Shown here: positions 49,967 through 58,855 of the stretch, in pieces
Position numbering within the stretch: the stretch's first letter is position 1
How the letters are laid out: every line of letters starts with the position of its first letter
Assembly (NCBI RefSeq): GCF_013116825.1
Contig: NZ_JABFNS010000004.1
Coordinates: forward strand, 62,001 to 126,000
Origin: Myxococcus xanthus
GTDB taxonomy: Bacteria > Myxococcota > Myxococcia > Myxococcales > Myxococcaceae
Direction of reading: 5' to 3'
DNA length: 64,000 bases
Program-made: the position numbers and the translations under genes
Notes under the pieces: model-generated
Databases searched by the model: none
What the model saw: the letters and a program-made list of their open reading frames with translations, nothing else
Told to the model about the DNA's origin: nothing

Positions 49967-50658
49967 ACGTTGCCCGCCCCTGGCGTGTACGTCACGCCCA
50001 TCACCGAGTTGGTCTGCAGCGTGTCGCACTTCACGACGCCCGAGAAGGACGACATCGCCGCGTTGACCGTGACCTGACCGGCGCTCACCTCCACCTGACT
50101 GGCGGTGACGGACACCGTGGTCGCGGCCCGGACGGTGACGCCCTGCTGGGCGAGCGTGACGGTGTTGCCCGCTGCCTCCAGCGTGAGCTCGCCTCCGCTG
50201 GCCTGCTTCAGCGTGGCGCTCACGCCACCGGGGACTTCCAGGGTGATTTGCGCGGTGCCCTCGCTCGCTTCGACGATGGCGATGCGGCTGCCATTCCGGG
50301 CCTTGATGACGTAGCGGTCCACGCGATTTCCACCGGGCGTCTCCGGCGGACGGGCGCGTCCGTTCCACAGGCCCCCCACGACCAGCGGCTGGCGCGGGTC
50401 TCCTCCGGCGAAGACCACGGCCACCTCGTCATCCTTGTCCGGGAGGAAGAGCGCGCCCCAGCCACTGCCGGAGAACGGCACGGCGACCCGCGCCCACAAG
50501 GCCACGTCCGCATCGGCCAGGCCCTCGGGCGCGGTGAGCAGGCGGACCTTGACGCGCGCCAGGTGCTCGGGGTCCTCCACGGACACGACCTTCGCCAGAT
50601 AGGTGCCGAGCATGGCGCCCAGCAGGCGGCGCTCCTGAGCGTGTGCGGTGTCGGTCAT
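49960..50658 (-). CDS. eCIS spike, gpV-like OB-fold and beta-helix
   Basis: 232 residues from the ATG that overlaps the hub stop (ATGA). The N-terminal ~90 residues form the phage baseplate V OB-fold (AKVVSVEDPEHLARVKVRLL, GWGALFLPDKDDEVAVVF, PLVVGGLWNGRARPPE). The rest is short beta-helix repeats (TVTLAQQGVTVRAATTVSVT), as in the needle of VgrG. In Afp8/Pvc8 this is fused to the hub; here it is a separate gene. It should form the trimeric spike under the tube. Confidence 0.88.
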   Translation of the reverse strand: MTDTAHAQERRLLGAMLGTYLAKVVSVEDPEHLARVKVRLLTAPEGLADADVALWARVAVPFSGSGWGALFLPDKDDEVAVVFAGGDPRQPLVVGGLWNGRARPPETPGGNRVDRYVIKARNGSRIAIVEASEGTAQITLEVPGGVSATLKQASGGELTLEAAGNTVTLAQQGVTVRAATTVSVTASQVEVSAGQVTVNAAMSSFSGVVKCDTLQTNSVMGVTYTPGAGNVW

Positions 50659-51731
50659 GGCTCTCCCAGGAAGGCGCACTCGGCCTCGAAGTCCGTCTCG
50701 TAGCCGTGGAGGGTGTCGTAGCGGTGGCTGGCGCGGACCACGTAGTAGGTGTTGTCGAAGCGAGCGCTCATGCCGCTGAGCCTCACGTGCGTCCCCACGC
50801 GGAGCGCGGGGGTTCCCTCCGCGGTGGCGTCGACGCGGACGAAGCGCCGGGCGCGCGCATCGAAGGCGGCCCTGGCGATGGCGGTGGCCTCGTCGCTGGT
50901 GGACACGGGCAGGGAGCCGAGGTGCTCTGTCCGAGGGCCCAGCGTCTGCTGGAGCAGCTCCGCGCCGGTACGACCCTCGCCCGGGCCGGGACGCGAGCCG
51001 GCGCTCTGGCCGGAGACCGCGGCCCCCTGGATGGCGTTCCACCCGGTGCAGGTGACTTGGGTGGCCTGATGCGCCAGGTCCGCCGTGACGCGCACCCGGC
51101 GGAGCTCGGAGTAGAGGGTCAGCTCCAGGGTGCCCCGGCGCACCGCGCTCCGTGTGGAGACGTGGAGCTCGTCACCCGTCACCTGCAGGTCCGCATCCCG
51201 CGTGGCCAGCAATCGGCGCACGAAGGCCAGGTCGCTTTCGTTCCACTGGACCTGGAGGCCCAGGGACTCTCGAAGGCCTGTGATGACGGGCGTCAGGCCC
51301 AGGTCCCGGGCGAGCTTCTCCGCCAGCTCGGCCAGCTTGAGGTCGCTGTGGACGTGCGTGCGCCGCGCGAGCCTTGCTCTCTGCAGTGCGTCCTCGGCGA
51401 GCACGACGAACTCCGGCGCGGAGTCGTGCGAGAACACGGCTTCGATGGCGGTGATGACGCCGCGAAAAATTTCCTGAGGGGCGCTCTCGGGACCGGTGTA
51501 GATGCCGATGGGGGCTCCGAGCCTGAGCAGTTGCTCGTCCTCGAAGACCTGCTCGGCCACGGTGTCGGCGTAGCGGGCGACTGCCTCGAAGCGCAGCTCG
51601 AGCGAGCACAGCCCGCCTTCGGCTTCCTCGACCCGCATGCTGCTGACCAGACCGGTGACGCGTGCGTCGGCCTTGCCGAAGATGCGCACCGTGGGGCGGT
51701 GATGTTCTGGCTGTGACGTGGCGTCAGTCAT
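50655..51731 (-). CDS. eCIS hub protein, gpD-like (N-terminal half of VgrG/Afp8)
   Basis: 358 residues. VgrG/gp27-type hub features: GIYTGPESAPQEIFRGVIT, LAELAEKLARDLGLTP, SLGLQVQWNESDLAFVRRLL and a C-terminal barrel strand YYVVRASHRYD. The OB-fold spike is encoded separately by the next, overlapping gene. It should form the trimeric adaptor between the six-fold tube and the three-fold spike. Confidence 0.85.
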   Translation of the reverse strand: MTDATSQPEHHRPTVRIFGKADARVTGLVSSMRVEEAEGGLCSLELRFEAVARYADTVAEQVFEDEQLLRLGAPIGIYTGPESAPQEIFRGVITAIEAVFSHDSAPEFVVLAEDALQRARLARRTHVHSDLKLAELAEKLARDLGLTPVITGLRESLGLQVQWNESDLAFVRRLLATRDADLQVTGDELHVSTRSAVRRGTLELTLYSELRRVRVTADLAHQATQVTCTGWNAIQGAAVSGQSAGSRPGPGEGRTGAELLQQTLGPRTEHLGSLPVSTSDEATAIARAAFDARARRFVRVDATAEGTPALRVGTHVRLSGMSARFDNTYYVVRASHRYDTLHGYETDFEAECAFLGEP

Positions 51732-51749
51732 GGAGAACGGGGAGCGGAC

Positions 51750-51923
51750 TCAGTCGGCGAGGAGGCGGGCCTTGCGTTGCATGAGGAGCCGGATGGCGCG
51801 GGCAATCGATGTCGGATCCACCGGAGGCGGCGTGAGCGCTGGCCCCGTGGCCGGACGCTGGCTCGCGTCTGGCGTGGAACCCGAGACGACGGACCCCTGG
51901 ACCTCGTCGAAGACGATGGACAT
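51750..51923 (-). CDS. Small eCIS protein, Afp6/Pvc6-like
   Basis: 57 residues, starting 3 nt after the Pvc7-like stop and ending 18 nt before the hub start. It reads MSIVFDEVQGSVV, a Pro/Thr-rich middle (GPALTPPPVDPTSIA), then a basic amphipathic helix (RAIRLLMQRKARLLAD). Such ~60-residue proteins with an acidic start, proline-rich middle and Arg/Leu helix occupy exactly this place in Afp and PVC operons. Role unknown; probably an assembly or baseplate factor. Confidence 0.75.
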   Translation of the reverse strand: MSIVFDEVQGSVVSGSTPDASQRPATGPALTPPPVDPTSIARAIRLLMQRKARLLAD

Positions 51924-51926
51924 GGC

Positions 51927-53138
51927 TCAATCTCCCTCGAAGCGGAGGCGGCCCCTGGGGGGCAGGGTCGCGCCGAAGCGGGGCCTGGTGACTCGGGCAC
52001 GTCCTCCGAGCTCGAAGAGGCCGTCTCCGGTGGTTTCGTAGGTGTAGGTGTCCACGTGCCCGGTGGAGCGCACGGTCTCCAGTCGGATGGAGGTGCGTGG
52101 AGGACCGGCGCGCAGTCCCACGAACGCGCCTGCTGTAGCTGAGAGGCCCGCGGAGGCTTGCGCGCCAGACCAGGCATTTGCGGTCCAGCCCGAGGCGGAT
52201 GCCCCCGTGGTCGCGGGGAAGTTGGCTCCAGCGGAGAAGGACGCTCCCGCGGAGAAGATCGGGCTCGATGCGGACGCACCCACGCCGAATGAGGCTGAGC
52301 CTCCCGCGACTGCCCCCGCGGTGAAGGTGGCGCTGCCTCCGAACGAGGCGCCCGCTGAGAAGGCTCCGCCGGCTGAGAAGCCTCCACCCGCTGAGATGCC
52401 ACCGCCGGCCGAGAAGCCCCCACCGGCGGCGAACACGCCACTCGCGCCGATTCCACCGCCAAGGCCGAGTCCTGCGCCCGCGCTGAACCCACCTCCAACG
52501 CCGAACCCAGCACCCACTCCGATTCCACCTCCCACGCCCGCGCTCAGGGCTCCGCCTGTTGCGAACGCGGTGGGCGGGGCCAGCGGGACGGACGGGTCGA
52601 CGGTCATCACGTCCTGGCTGGGGAAGCGCGGATTGTCTTCACTGTTCTGCTCCGCGACGGCGCGCGAGATGGGCTGGTCGCGCGCAGCGGCCATCTGCCG
52701 CGAACTTTCGCCTTCAGCTCCCCTGGAGAAGACGCGTTGCTGCCGCGTCATGCCCACCGAGACGGTCGAACGCAGGGGGATGCCATCGGATGCGAAGAAG
52801 TCGATGGTCTCCCGATAGGTGTCCACCAGACCGGTGAATTCGAAGGCGCCCCACCGGAAGGTGACGTCCGGAGGAATCTGGCTCTTGGCGCCCATGAACT
52901 GCGCAATGCGTATCGTGTGGTCGCAGACGTTGGCGCCCGTGCCGGTGGTGTCGAACACCAGCTCCAGGGTGAGCTTCGCGCTGCTCTCCGAGACGAACTG
53001 CTGGTTCTCCTGGCCCTGGGCGTTCTGGAGCTTGTTGGTGACGGTGTACTGGAGAGAGCTCGGGTTGAAGTGCACCAGCACCTCTTCGCCGTTGCTCTCG
53101 TTGATGAAGCTCGCGCTCTCGGGAGTCGTGTCTGGCAT
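51927..53138 (-). CDS. eCIS tube-connecting protein (Afp7/Pvc7-like) with Gly/Ala/Ser tract
   Basis: 403 residues. Residues ~1-150 are the contractile-injection-system tube/LysM-type family that joins tube to spike: EVLVHFNPSSLQYTVTNKL, LTLELVFDTTGTG, RWGAFEFTGLVDTYRETIDF, VGMTRQQR. Residues ~195-345 are an imperfect repeat of FSAGGG/ISAGGG/FGVGG units almost free of charge. A short beta C terminus (STGHVDTYTYETTGDGL) follows, at the place where other Pvc7 proteins carry a LysM-like end. The low-complexity insert is unusual for a tail component. Starts 6 nt after the preceding stop. Confidence 0.85.
   Translation of the reverse strand: MPDTTPESASFINESNGEEVLVHFNPSSLQYTVTNKLQNAQGQENQQFVSESSAKLTLELVFDTTGTGANVCDHTIRIAQFMGAKSQIPPDVTFRWGAFEFTGLVDTYRETIDFFASDGIPLRSTVSVGMTRQQRVFSRGAEGESSRQMAAARDQPISRAVAEQNSEDNPRFPSQDVMTVDPSVPLAPPTAFATGGALSAGVGGGIGVGAGFGVGGGFSAGAGLGLGGGIGASGVFAAGGGFSAGGGISAGGGFSAGGAFSAGASFGGSATFTAGAVAGGSASFGVGASASSPIFSAGASFSAGANFPATTGASASGWTANAWSGAQASAGLSATAGAFVGLRAGPPRTSIRLETVRSTGHVDTYTYETTGDGLFELGGRARVTRPRFGATLPPRGRLRFEGD
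52105..52555 (-). repeat. Low-complexity repeat tract inside the Pvc7-like gene
   Basis: About 450 nt of imperfect short repeats encoding Gly/Ala/Ser with spaced Phe/Ile/Val (FSAGGG-type units). The units vary in length and sequence, so there is no strict tandem period. Confidence 0.75.
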
Positions 53139-53144
53139 GGCGCG

Positions 53145-53624
53145 CTAGTCCTCGAGGGACAGTCCTTCGTGCACGAGGTGCAGCTCTTCGATACCGACAT
53201 CCGTGGCGCGAGCGTTGAAGTCGGCCGCCTTGAACTTCACCGGCATGGCGCGCTCCAGCTTGTAGGTGAGCACCGTCTGGGTCCCTCCGTCCTCCGACGG
53301 GGCCTTGAGGCGGATTCGCACGGTGCACCGGTACCCGTAGTCGCCGCCCGTCACCCGCATGAACCAGCGAGCCAGCCGCTCGCCCGACGAGAGGCCTCGC
53401 TTGAGCACCACGGTGCCAAAGCTCACCGGCCCGGCGCGCTGCACGGCGCCCAGGTTGTGGCCGCCCACGCGAATGGCCTTGGGCTCCATGGTGGCTTCCA
53501 GACCCGTGCACTCGGAGAAGGCTCCGTCCACGGGAGCCTCTTCCGGGCCACTGCCCGACAGCGGCTCGGGCTGGAAGGTGAGCTCGAAGCGGAAGGTGTG
53601 CAGTGGCCAGAGGTCTCCGCTCAT
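53145..53624 (-). CDS. eCIS tail tube protein 2 (gp19-like, Afp5/Pvc5-type)
   Basis: 159 residues, ATGA-coupled to the second sheath gene. T4 gp19-type tube features: HTFRFELTF, AFSECTGLEATMEP, then LKRGLSSGERLARWFMRV and a C-terminal IEELHLVHEGLSLED. Paralogue of the tube at 55221-55676 and probably a baseplate-proximal tube ring. Confidence 0.92.
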   Translation of the reverse strand: MSGDLWPLHTFRFELTFQPEPLSGSGPEEAPVDGAFSECTGLEATMEPKAIRVGGHNLGAVQRAGPVSFGTVVLKRGLSSGERLARWFMRVTGGDYGYRCTVRIRLKAPSEDGGTQTVLTYKLERAMPVKFKAADFNARATDVGIEELHLVHEGLSLED

Positions 53625-55192
53625 GCGGCTTCCTCCTGCTGGAGCGACACGTCACCCTCCAACGCGGAGAGAAGGACCTGCACCCGTTCGATGGCCGCCG
53701 CGGGAGCCAATTCCACCAGCGCGATGAGCCGCCCGTTATCGAGGTCGTCCTGCGTCATGGTCGTCCGGTCACACCGCACTGAGAACGCCTCGCGCGGCGT
53801 CGCTCCTCGCAGAGCGCCCTCCGCGAAGAACCGGCCGAGCACGGACTCCATCCGGTAGCGCAGCGCCAACCAGGTGTCCTGGTTGGAAGGTGAAAACGTC
53901 AGGTCCGAGCCGAGTTGCCTCGCCGCTCGCAGCACCGAGGAGATGAGCCGGCTCACCGGAGCCTGACGGTGGCTGTCCCTCTGGCTGGACGTCACGTCGG
54001 ACAACACCTGCATCCCGCGGGGCGTGGGTCCCAGCAACGTGACGCGCTCGCCCAGTGCGCGCAGCGGCGAACCCGGCTCGCGCGGCTCCTGGTCCAGGCG
54101 TGTTGGGATTGGGAAGACCTCTCGTACCTCCACGAGCCCCAGTCCCAGGGCGCTTCGGAAGGTGCCGCGAAGCAGTGCGTTGCGTGCCAGCACCCCCGTC
54201 AGCGCCCCGTCAGGGGCCGCCAACCGCTCCGGAAGTCCCTCCGAGGACGCGGTCCTCAGCCACGGATAGGCGAGCTGGATGAACGCGCTCTGAAATGGGG
54301 TGAGCACTCCGCTGGAATGGAGGAACGCGCCCAGTTCCTGCGTCGCGGCGCGCTTGCCCGCGGGAGTATCGAAGACCAGGCTTGTCGAGGGCAGCGGCAG
54401 CGCCGCGACCAGGTGCGTCTCCCGCAGGTGCCTGTCGCGGAGGAGCTCGGCCACTACAGCGAGGAACGCCGCCCAGTCCAGGTAGGCGGTGAGTCCGCAG
54501 CGCGGCGCTGCGCGCTCCGGCGTCTTCCACTCGGACCCGGTGGCCGCGCCATGCGTGGCGCACTCCACGAACCCCGGGGCACCCGCGGGTGGCAGGCGAG
54601 GGATGGGGAGTGGCTCGGGCGCATCCGCCACCAGCTCCGGCAGGTCTGGAAGGCAGAGGAAGGACACATCCTGCAGGCCGAACAGGTGGGCCGCGCCGTG
54701 CCACGTCGTGCGGTCCGCGGCGGAGGCGGGGTGCTCCATGCCGGGAGGCGCCGGCACTCTGCTGCCCGGCAGCAGCAGGTTCAGCCGCCTGAGCCGCGTG
54801 GCGCGCTCCGCCCCTCGGGTGAGCGGGTCCGCCATGCGCACCACGTAGCACTTGCGCCCGCCCTGGACGAAGAATGCCTGCACCGCCGCGCCCAGGGCGG
54901 TGAACTCGTCGGGAGCGGTTCCGGCGCGGCCTCGCCAGTCGAAGATGCGCTCGAAGGCGGCGAAGCTCTCGAAGGGCAGGGGGACGTCGGTGAGCGGGGC
55001 CTGCGGGTCGGTGGGGTCCACGCGGAGCGTGGGGGCGGTCATCCACCCTTGCTCGAACAGGTAGCGCGACAGCGCGGCGGGTACGGACGCGCCCGGCCGA
55101 CGGCGGACGAAGCCCACGAAGAGGGCAACGTCCATCCGCTCGGGCGCGGTGGGCGCCACGCGTTCTGTGACTTCGAAGGTCAGTCGCCGCAT
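53621..55192 (-). CDS. eCIS tail sheath protein 2
   Basis: 523 residues from the ATG at 55192; a GGGGGAG stretch lies ~11 nt upstream and the sheath N terminus begins at once. The C-terminal sheath core is clear (SVRCDRTTMTQDDLDNGRLI, then LVELAPAAAIERVQVLL). The N-terminal domain is divergent from the first sheath. Probably the baseplate-proximal or cap sheath ring paralogue, as in Afp/PVC, which carry more than one sheath gene. Followed by an overlapping tube paralogue, so sheath-tube pairs are duplicated as a unit. Confidence 0.92.
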   Translation of the reverse strand: MRRLTFEVTERVAPTAPERMDVALFVGFVRRRPGASVPAALSRYLFEQGWMTAPTLRVDPTDPQAPLTDVPLPFESFAAFERIFDWRGRAGTAPDEFTALGAAVQAFFVQGGRKCYVVRMADPLTRGAERATRLRRLNLLLPGSRVPAPPGMEHPASAADRTTWHGAAHLFGLQDVSFLCLPDLPELVADAPEPLPIPRLPPAGAPGFVECATHGAATGSEWKTPERAAPRCGLTAYLDWAAFLAVVAELLRDRHLRETHLVAALPLPSTSLVFDTPAGKRAATQELGAFLHSSGVLTPFQSAFIQLAYPWLRTASSEGLPERLAAPDGALTGVLARNALLRGTFRSALGLGLVEVREVFPIPTRLDQEPREPGSPLRALGERVTLLGPTPRGMQVLSDVTSSQRDSHRQAPVSRLISSVLRAARQLGSDLTFSPSNQDTWLALRYRMESVLGRFFAEGALRGATPREAFSVRCDRTTMTQDDLDNGRLIALVELAPAAAIERVQVLLSALEGDVSLQQEEAA

Positions 55193-55220
55193 GGCCCGGG
55201 AGCTCCCCCTGATGCTCCGC

Positions 55221-55676
55221 TCAGTCCACGTCCGGGAAGCCCATCCGCACCGTTTCCGCGGCGAGGACGAGCTCTTCCATGGCCACGTCTCCGCCACCCT
55301 TGGCGGCCAGCGTGGGGCCGGTGAACTTCATGGGCGTGACGTTCACCAGCTTCCAGGACTGCACGGGGTTGCGCGCCTCGTCGAGCAAGCGGATGGTGAC
55401 GGCGGCCTTGCGTCCCAGCGGACCGTTGCGGCGGACGTCCTCCACCCATGTCCAGATGGCCCGCGAGTCGACGACGCCACGCTTGAGGGTGACGTCGCCC
55501 GTCTTGAAGGCGCCGGGCACCTTGCGCACGTGGTTCTCCGGGTCGCTGCCCTCGCGGTACTCGGAGAGGGTGACTTCGGTGCTGAGTCCGGACACGTCGG
55601 AGAACCCACCGAAGGACGTGCCGTCGAAGCTGATTTCGAAATTGAAGGCGCCGTAGGGCGTGGGGCGGGTAGGCAT
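55221..55676 (-). CDS. eCIS tail tube protein 1 (gp19-like, Afp1/Pvc1-type)
   Basis: 151 residues, the standard length. FNFEISFDGTSFGGFSDVSG, then HVRKVPGAFKTGDVTLKRGV and AMEELVLAAETVRM are typical of the phage T4 tube/Hcp-like family. It forms the hexameric inner tube pushed through the target envelope. Starts 18 nt after the sheath stop. Confidence 0.95.
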   Translation of the reverse strand: MPTRPTPYGAFNFEISFDGTSFGGFSDVSGLSTEVTLSEYREGSDPENHVRKVPGAFKTGDVTLKRGVVDSRAIWTWVEDVRRNGPLGRKAAVTIRLLDEARNPVQSWKLVNVTPMKFTGPTLAAKGGGDVAMEELVLAAETVRMGFPDVD

Positions 55677-55694
55677 GGCGGCGAGTCCTTTGCG

Positions 55695-58079
55695 TTAGGT
55701 CCGGGCATCCGCCGTCTTCTGGCCGATGCGGAAGATGACGAACTCAGCGGGCTTCACCACCGCCACGCCGATGAGGCAGACGAGCCGGCCGTTATCGAGG
55801 TCGTTCTGGTCCATGGTGGTGCGGTCACACCGGACGAAGAACGCCTGCTTCGGGTCCGTCCCCAACAGCGCGCCGGTGCGCCACTGGTTCTCCAAGAAGC
55901 TGCCAATCGTCTCGCGGATGTTGGCCCACAGTCGCTCGCCATTGGGCTCGAACACGGCCCACTGCGTGCCTTCGTCCACGGAGCGCTCCAGGAAGTTGAA
56001 GTAGCGCCGCACGTTCACGTACTTCCATTCCGGGTCGGAGCTGACGGTGCGAGCGCCCCACACGCGGTAGCCGCGTCCCGGGAAGAAGCGCAGGCAATTG
56101 ATGCCCTGTGGGTTGAGCGTCTCCTGCTGCGCGAAGTGGATGTCCTGCTCGAAGCGCAGCGCGCCACGGACCACTTCATTCGCGGGCGCCTTGAACACGC
56201 CGCGCTCGATGTCGCTGCGGGCGTAGATGCCGCACAGGAAGGCGGACGGCGGCAGCGCGATTTCACGAGGGACATCGGCAGCCTCGGACCCGGCCAGCGG
56301 GTTGGCGACGACGACCCAGGGGTAGTAGAGCGCGGCCTTGGTCGAGTCCACCTGCGCGCGAAGTGCCAGCGCGTCCTGCGGCCCGTATCCGCGCGGCGTG
56401 TCCAGCACCGCGATGCGATAGGCACGGCGTCGCTCCGCGGCGCTGATGAGCCCGAGCCTCACGGCCTGCGCCGACGCATACGCCGAGGAGCCCGGCGCGG
56501 CGATGATGGAGATGTCTTCCACGCCGCCCAGCCGCTCGAACGCGTCTTCGTACGAGGCTGCGCTCGGCTCGCTCCCGTCGGAACCACCGGTGAGCGTGAA
56601 GGGGCCCGCTGCCAGCGCCGTGCGCAGGGCGAACGCGGACACGCCGGTGCCCGCCTCGAACGCGTACATCCGCTCCATCTGCTCGGAGAGCGTGGCGGGC
56701 GAAGGGGTGAGCACGTGGCCCAGGTAACGGGGATGGGCGCGGTCCACGCCCAGCCCTTCATACAACCGCTCCTGCCCGTCACCGTCCTGCGTGGTGACGG
56801 TGAGCGTGACGAACTGGCTGTCCCCGGGCAGTTGCTGGAACTGCGACGCGGTGTCGTTCGGCAGCGGCAACGTGTCACTGCCGTTGGACCAGGTGCCGTT
56901 CGCCTGCTTCAACCACCAGGTCACCCCCGCCGTGCCGTCCGTCCCGGGCTCCGAGGTGGCCGCGTCCAGGCCCAGCGCGCTGGAGCTCACCGAGGCCACC
57001 TCCAACGAATGGCTGGCACCGGGGAGCGGGTGGCTGATGACGAGCTTGTTGTCATCGACGGATGCCGTGGCGTTGGCACCCAGGAGTACCTGGATGTCCG
57101 CGAGGGACACCGCGCCCAGGTCGCTCACGTTGCTCTGCGGGTCCGCCGCGTTGTCGACCGTCTGTGCAGCGAGCTTGAGCTGCGGGTTGGCCGAGACCTG
57201 GATGATGGCTCCGGTACCGCGGGCATCGGTGCCCAGGAGGAGACGGCCGACGGGCGCGGCGTCATCCGCGCCGCTGAGCCGGGCGTACCCCCCCCGAAGC
57301 TGCCGGTTGAGCGTGTCCACGACCTCTGCGGGCGTCAACGGCGTATCGGTGGGCAGGGTGAGGGTCTGCGCCTGTCCGCCGAGGGTGACGGTGAGCGTCT
57401 GGTTGGCTTCGAGGAACGTCGTCGAAGGGTCGAGCTCCGCCGCCGCCGCGGCTTCGGCATTGCGCCCGGAGAAGGTGAGGGTGACGTCGGTGTTCCCGTC
57501 GAACGTCAGCGTGAGCGTGGTGCCATCGGGGACGTTGAAGGGCGGGGGCAGGGTGCCCACGACGCGTGCGGCCGAGGCGGCGGTCTGATTCAGCCGGACC
57601 AGGCTGCCCGTGGGCGCGCGCCGCATGGCGCCGACCGTGGCGGGCGCGAGCACCTCCCGGACGCTGATGCTCCCGTTGCCCGCACGGCCGGGGAACCTCG
57701 CGGTGAAGCGTGCGCGCAGGTTCGCGTCCGCGTTGGGGATGACGTCCGCGCCAGCGGTGGCATTGGCCGGCGTCCCCGAGAAGGCGCGAGCCACGTAGAG
57801 GCGGGAGCCGCCCTCGTTGAAGTAGGCGCGGACCGAGTGCGCCAGGTAGTTGGTCGTCTCCTGGGTGCCGGTGAGGTCCAGGTCCGCGAGGCCGCCAAAG
57901 AGCCGGACGAATTCGGGGAAGCTCGTCACCAGCGACGGGGTGCCGGAAACAGGGCCCTTGCGTGCCGGGCCCGCGAAGCCGCTGGTGCTGGTGCTGACGC
58001 CCTCGATGGACCTGGCTCGGAAACTCGTCTCTTCGACGTAGACACCGGGTGCGAGATATTCAGGCACGCGAGCCCCCAC
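55695..58079 (-). CDS. eCIS tail sheath protein 1 (major sheath, with inserted domain)
   Basis: 794 residues, longer than a basic sheath (~350-480). The N terminus (VPEYLAPGVYVEETSF) and C terminus (VRCDRTTMDQNDLDNGRL, then CLIGVAVVKPAEFVIFRIGQ) are canonical. Residues ~110-450 are an extra beta-rich insert with Thr/Ala/Gly-rich strands (TLTLTFDGNTDVTLTFSGRN), likely exposed on the outside of the sheath. The GTG at 58079 is given as start; a GTG four codons later (58067), just after GGGGG, would give the more typical beginning. Contraction of this protein drives the tube. Confidence 0.95.
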   Translation of the reverse strand: MGARVPEYLAPGVYVEETSFRARSIEGVSTSTSGFAGPARKGPVSGTPSLVTSFPEFVRLFGGLADLDLTGTQETTNYLAHSVRAYFNEGGSRLYVARAFSGTPANATAGADVIPNADANLRARFTARFPGRAGNGSISVREVLAPATVGAMRRAPTGSLVRLNQTAASAARVVGTLPPPFNVPDGTTLTLTFDGNTDVTLTFSGRNAEAAAAAELDPSTTFLEANQTLTVTLGGQAQTLTLPTDTPLTPAEVVDTLNRQLRGGYARLSGADDAAPVGRLLLGTDARGTGAIIQVSANPQLKLAAQTVDNAADPQSNVSDLGAVSLADIQVLLGANATASVDDNKLVISHPLPGASHSLEVASVSSSALGLDAATSEPGTDGTAGVTWWLKQANGTWSNGSDTLPLPNDTASQFQQLPGDSQFVTLTVTTQDGDGQERLYEGLGVDRAHPRYLGHVLTPSPATLSEQMERMYAFEAGTGVSAFALRTALAAGPFTLTGGSDGSEPSAASYEDAFERLGGVEDISIIAAPGSSAYASAQAVRLGLISAAERRRAYRIAVLDTPRGYGPQDALALRAQVDSTKAALYYPWVVVANPLAGSEAADVPREIALPPSAFLCGIYARSDIERGVFKAPANEVVRGALRFEQDIHFAQQETLNPQGINCLRFFPGRGYRVWGARTVSSDPEWKYVNVRRYFNFLERSVDEGTQWAVFEPNGERLWANIRETIGSFLENQWRTGALLGTDPKQAFFVRCDRTTMDQNDLDNGRLVCLIGVAVVKPAEFVIFRIGQKTADART

Positions 58080-58123
58080 TTTCTCGTTACGTGGCGCGCG
58101 GTCGCGCCGTCATTGGTCTGCGT

Positions 58124-58855
58124 TTAGAGCTCGACCCAATCGAGCTTGATGGTGGTGGTGACCTCTTCGCCGGCGGCGACGTCGAGGGTGCTGCTCAAGG
58201 GGTGGAAGTCCTGGGAGAGTGCGTCGGGGTCCGGAGGCTGCGGCAATGCCGACCAGGCAGCGGCCAGGCTGAAGGTGAAGTGGACGGGGGCTTCGGGATT
58301 GCCCCAGTCCGCGATGGGAATGCCGGGCACGAGGATGAGCGCGTCACCCCGCTCGTTCGACAGGCCCCAGCGCGTGATTTCCGGGTCGGCCAGCGCGAGC
58401 GACACCAGCGCGCCGGGCAGGGACGTGTCGTGGGCGTCCACGACACGGAGCCGCACCACGGCACTGCGCGCGGACGGGCGCATCAGCGGCGACGGGTAGA
58501 GCGTGACGTCGACGGGGCGGAAGACGGAATCTGGCGGGAGCGGCTGGCCCGTGGGCGGAGCCGTCGCGTCTCGTGGCAATTCGAGCGTGAAGCTCCGGGC
58601 AAGATAGTGGCGTGTGGGGTCGCTCGCCACCAGGGTGAAGGCGGCTGCGGCGGGAAGCGGGTCCGGCAGCTCGAAGCTCGCCGCGTAGTCGGAGAAGCCC
58701 GGCGCGTCCGTCACCACGTGCAGCCCGCGGACGTTGCGAGCGAAGCGGAGGCCTTGCCCCGCGACGGTGATGGGCTCCGTGAGAGGGCGTTGTGTCTCCG
58801 CGTCGAGGAAGCGGATGGCGGCCAGGGCGCGGCTCTCGGTGCGTTCAAGAATCAT
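58124..58855 (-). CDS. eCIS-locus protein with carboxypeptidase-regulatory/Ig-like domain
   Basis: 243 residues from the ATG overlapping the previous stop (ATGA). The protein is beta-rich: an N-terminal domain (ALAAIRFLDAETQRPLTEPI, RNVRGLHVVTDAPGFSDYAA) and a second one with the extracellular Ig-like pattern RLRVVDAHDTSLPGALVSLA. No signal peptide or catalytic motif is seen. Its place between the Pvc16-like cap and the sheath suggests a cap or sheath-associated structural role; I cannot assign it further. Confidence 0.7.
   Translation of the reverse strand: MILERTESRALAAIRFLDAETQRPLTEPITVAGQGLRFARNVRGLHVVTDAPGFSDYAASFELPDPLPAAAAFTLVASDPTRHYLARSFTLELPRDATAPPTGQPLPPDSVFRPVDVTLYPSPLMRPSARSAVVRLRVVDAHDTSLPGALVSLALADPEITRWGLSNERGDALILVPGIPIADWGNPEAPVHFTFSLAAAWSALPQPPDPDALSQDFHPLSSTLDVAAGEEVTTTIKLDWVEL

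Noticed and set aside
52105-52555. CRISPR-like array
   Set aside because: Repeats are in frame, of uneven length and part of a protein-coding Gly/Ala/Ser tract; no regular spacer and no cas genes.
55149-58127. 992-residue plus-strand open frame over the sheath gene
   Set aside because: Antisense shadow of the sheath; low-complexity Arg/Gly/His composition and no recognisable fold.
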